Shown here in pieces: positions 14,401-15,057 of a stretch of DNA of 15,057 bases. The position numbers were made by a program, and so were the translations under genes. The stretch is taken from positions 1 through 15,057 of the forward strand of contig JAJZTV010000024.1 in the NCBI GenBank assembly GCA_021847385.1. The letters are read 5' to 3'. Source of the stretch: Pseudomonadota bacterium. GTDB lineage: Bacteria; Pseudomonadota; Gammaproteobacteria; Burkholderiales; Thiobacillaceae. Within the stretch, counting starts at the first letter, position 1. Every line of letters starts with the position of its first letter. Under the pieces are notes generated by a model. The model had not been told where the DNA came from and did no database searches. It saw only the letters and a list, made by a program, of their open reading frames with translations.

Positions 14401-15048
14401 ATCGGCTTTTCCGAGAATGAGGTTGACGATGTACTGCACGTTGAATAGTGCCTTAACCTTTGCCTGAAGCTGAGTAATGACAAGAGCTCTAGTATTCTCG
14501 ATGGTAAGGGCCTTTTCGATTTCCTTCCAAGTCGCGGCCTTTTCGTCGTCGGTGTGATACTGCTCCCCGTTCAACCAGAGCTTCAAAGTTGCATCATCCA
14601 GCAGCGGTTGGTCGTTCAAGCTGATCTGCATGTAGAGCTTCAGTTCACCATCCTCGAAGATCGTGCGCTGTAGCTTGAGGTGGCCTCGGAATTTCTCGCT
14701 GTCGAACTTCTTTCCGAGCATGCCAGTGATGCGCTTGAAAGAAGTGACCTCTCTTGAAAGTATCAGCGGACGCAGAACGTGAAGAAGTTCATGAAGTTCT
14801 CCGTTCTCATACGGAGGGCAGGTCCATTTCATTCCTTCGCCCGCCTTCCACTCGATGTTTGTAATGGCGGGCATTCCTCGCTGGAGAAGCCTCGTTTCGC
14901 GCACACGATCGACGAAGGCAGAGAAGCGGCGGAGTAGATCTGAAGCCTCCTCGTTATTCCGTGCCAACCAGAAGTAGAGGGTTGGGGTATTTTTGCATGC
15001 GGTAGGCCACAGGTGGAATCCTTCCCAGCGATTCATGCGGCCGCTCAT
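14347..15048 (-). CDS. Hypothetical protein of unknown family (cassette gene)
   Basis: I recognise no family. The product is 233 residues from the ATG at 15048; only 9 bases lie upstream and contain no stop, so the true start could lie outside the window, or be the Met five residues in (MNRWEGFHLW). There is no signal peptide or membrane segment. The N-terminal part is rich in Trp, Phe and Tyr (GFHLWPTACKNTPTLYFWLA). The middle has charged helical segments, and FRGHLKLQRTIFEDGELKLYMQISLNDQPLL suggests a beta sheet. The last 19 or so residues (ADAQPIIPPDLAQEAVQGR) are encoded by the attC site and are probably a run-on, not a conserved domain. It should be soluble and cytoplasmic. Confidence 0.7.
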   Translation of the reverse strand: MSGRMNRWEGFHLWPTACKNTPTLYFWLARNNEEASDLLRRFSAFVDRVRETRLLQRGMPAITNIEWKAGEGMKWTCPPYENGELHELLHVLRPLILSREVTSFKRITGMLGKKFDSEKFRGHLKLQRTIFEDGELKLYMQISLNDQPLLDDATLKLWLNGEQYHTDDEKAATWKEIEKALTIENTRALVITQLQAKVKALFNVQYIVNLILGKADAQPIIPPDLAQEAVQGR

Positions 15049-15057
15049 GGTTGTAGC

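Larger units (their letters stand above)
12290..15057 (-). mobile_element. Integron-type gene cassette cluster (no integrase visible)
   Basis: Five small, unrelated genes lie on one strand, separated by sites with the attC plan (RYYYAAC ... imperfect hairpin ... GTTRRRY). Two such sites are good (13350-13411 and 14332-14400) and one is half-degenerate (about 12290-12359). Reading along the gene strand, each good site directly follows or overlaps a stop codon, as in integron cassettes. Gene content also fits: a cupin, an NTF2-like protein, a transcription regulator/AHSA1 pair and an unknown protein. Base composition is lower in GC than the glnS side. Cassette orientation puts any intI/attI beyond 15057; the array tail faces the signalling operon. 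Without an integrase it could be a cluster lacking integron-integrase. Confidence 0.72.

Noticed and set aside
1..15057. CRISPR array, tRNA or rRNA genes, IS element with transposase, phage genes
   Set aside because: No regularly spaced repeats, no cloverleaf or rRNA-like sequence, and no transposase or integrase translation was seen.

Overview
The window reads as chromosomal DNA of a GC-rich Gram-negative proteobacterium, most likely a betaproteobacterium. The evidence is LpxH (lipid A synthesis), a MetZ-type methionine enzyme, bacterial GlnRS, and an envelope operon with an L,D-transpeptidase. I cannot fix the genus from sequence alone. The left half (1-7197) is housekeeping: the 3' part of metZ with a 4-bp-overlapping secreted protein gene on the plus strand; a minus-strand operon of a TPR/NTF2-like protein, an L,D-transpeptidase, cyclophilin ppiB and lpxH; and, divergently, glnS ending in a clear Rho-independent terminator.

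The middle (about 7198-12113) is a two-gene signalling operon. It encodes a soluble GAF-PAS hybrid histidine kinase with REC and HPt modules, then an REC-EAL-REC protein with intact c-di-GMP phosphodiesterase residues and a small C-terminal beta-type domain. A 24-bp dyad lies about 275 bp upstream. Directly after the EAL stop codon sits a 70-bp, in-frame, internally deleted copy of the 3' end of glnS (12112-12181), so the operon is flanked by glnS tails. This looks like a scar of duplication or insertion at the glnS 3' end.

The right end (about 12290-15057, all genes on the minus strand) is best explained as integron-type gene cassettes. Two good attC-like sites are visible: 13350-13411, and 14332-14400 with perfect 7-bp core sites at both ends. 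A half-degenerate site lies at about 12290-12359. The cassette genes are a cupin, a SnoaL/NTF2-like protein, an ArsR-type regulator paired with an AHSA1/SRPBCC protein, and an unknown 233-residue protein whose last residues are encoded by its attC. The ArsR/AHSA1 pair forms a complete two-gene cassette with its own promoter and a 16-bp palindromic operator over the start codon. No integrase gene is visible; from cassette orientation it would lie beyond 15057, if it exists.

The genes work together in three groups: envelope and translation housekeeping on the left, a probable phosphorelay feeding c-di-GMP turnover in the middle, and small accessory cassettes on the right.
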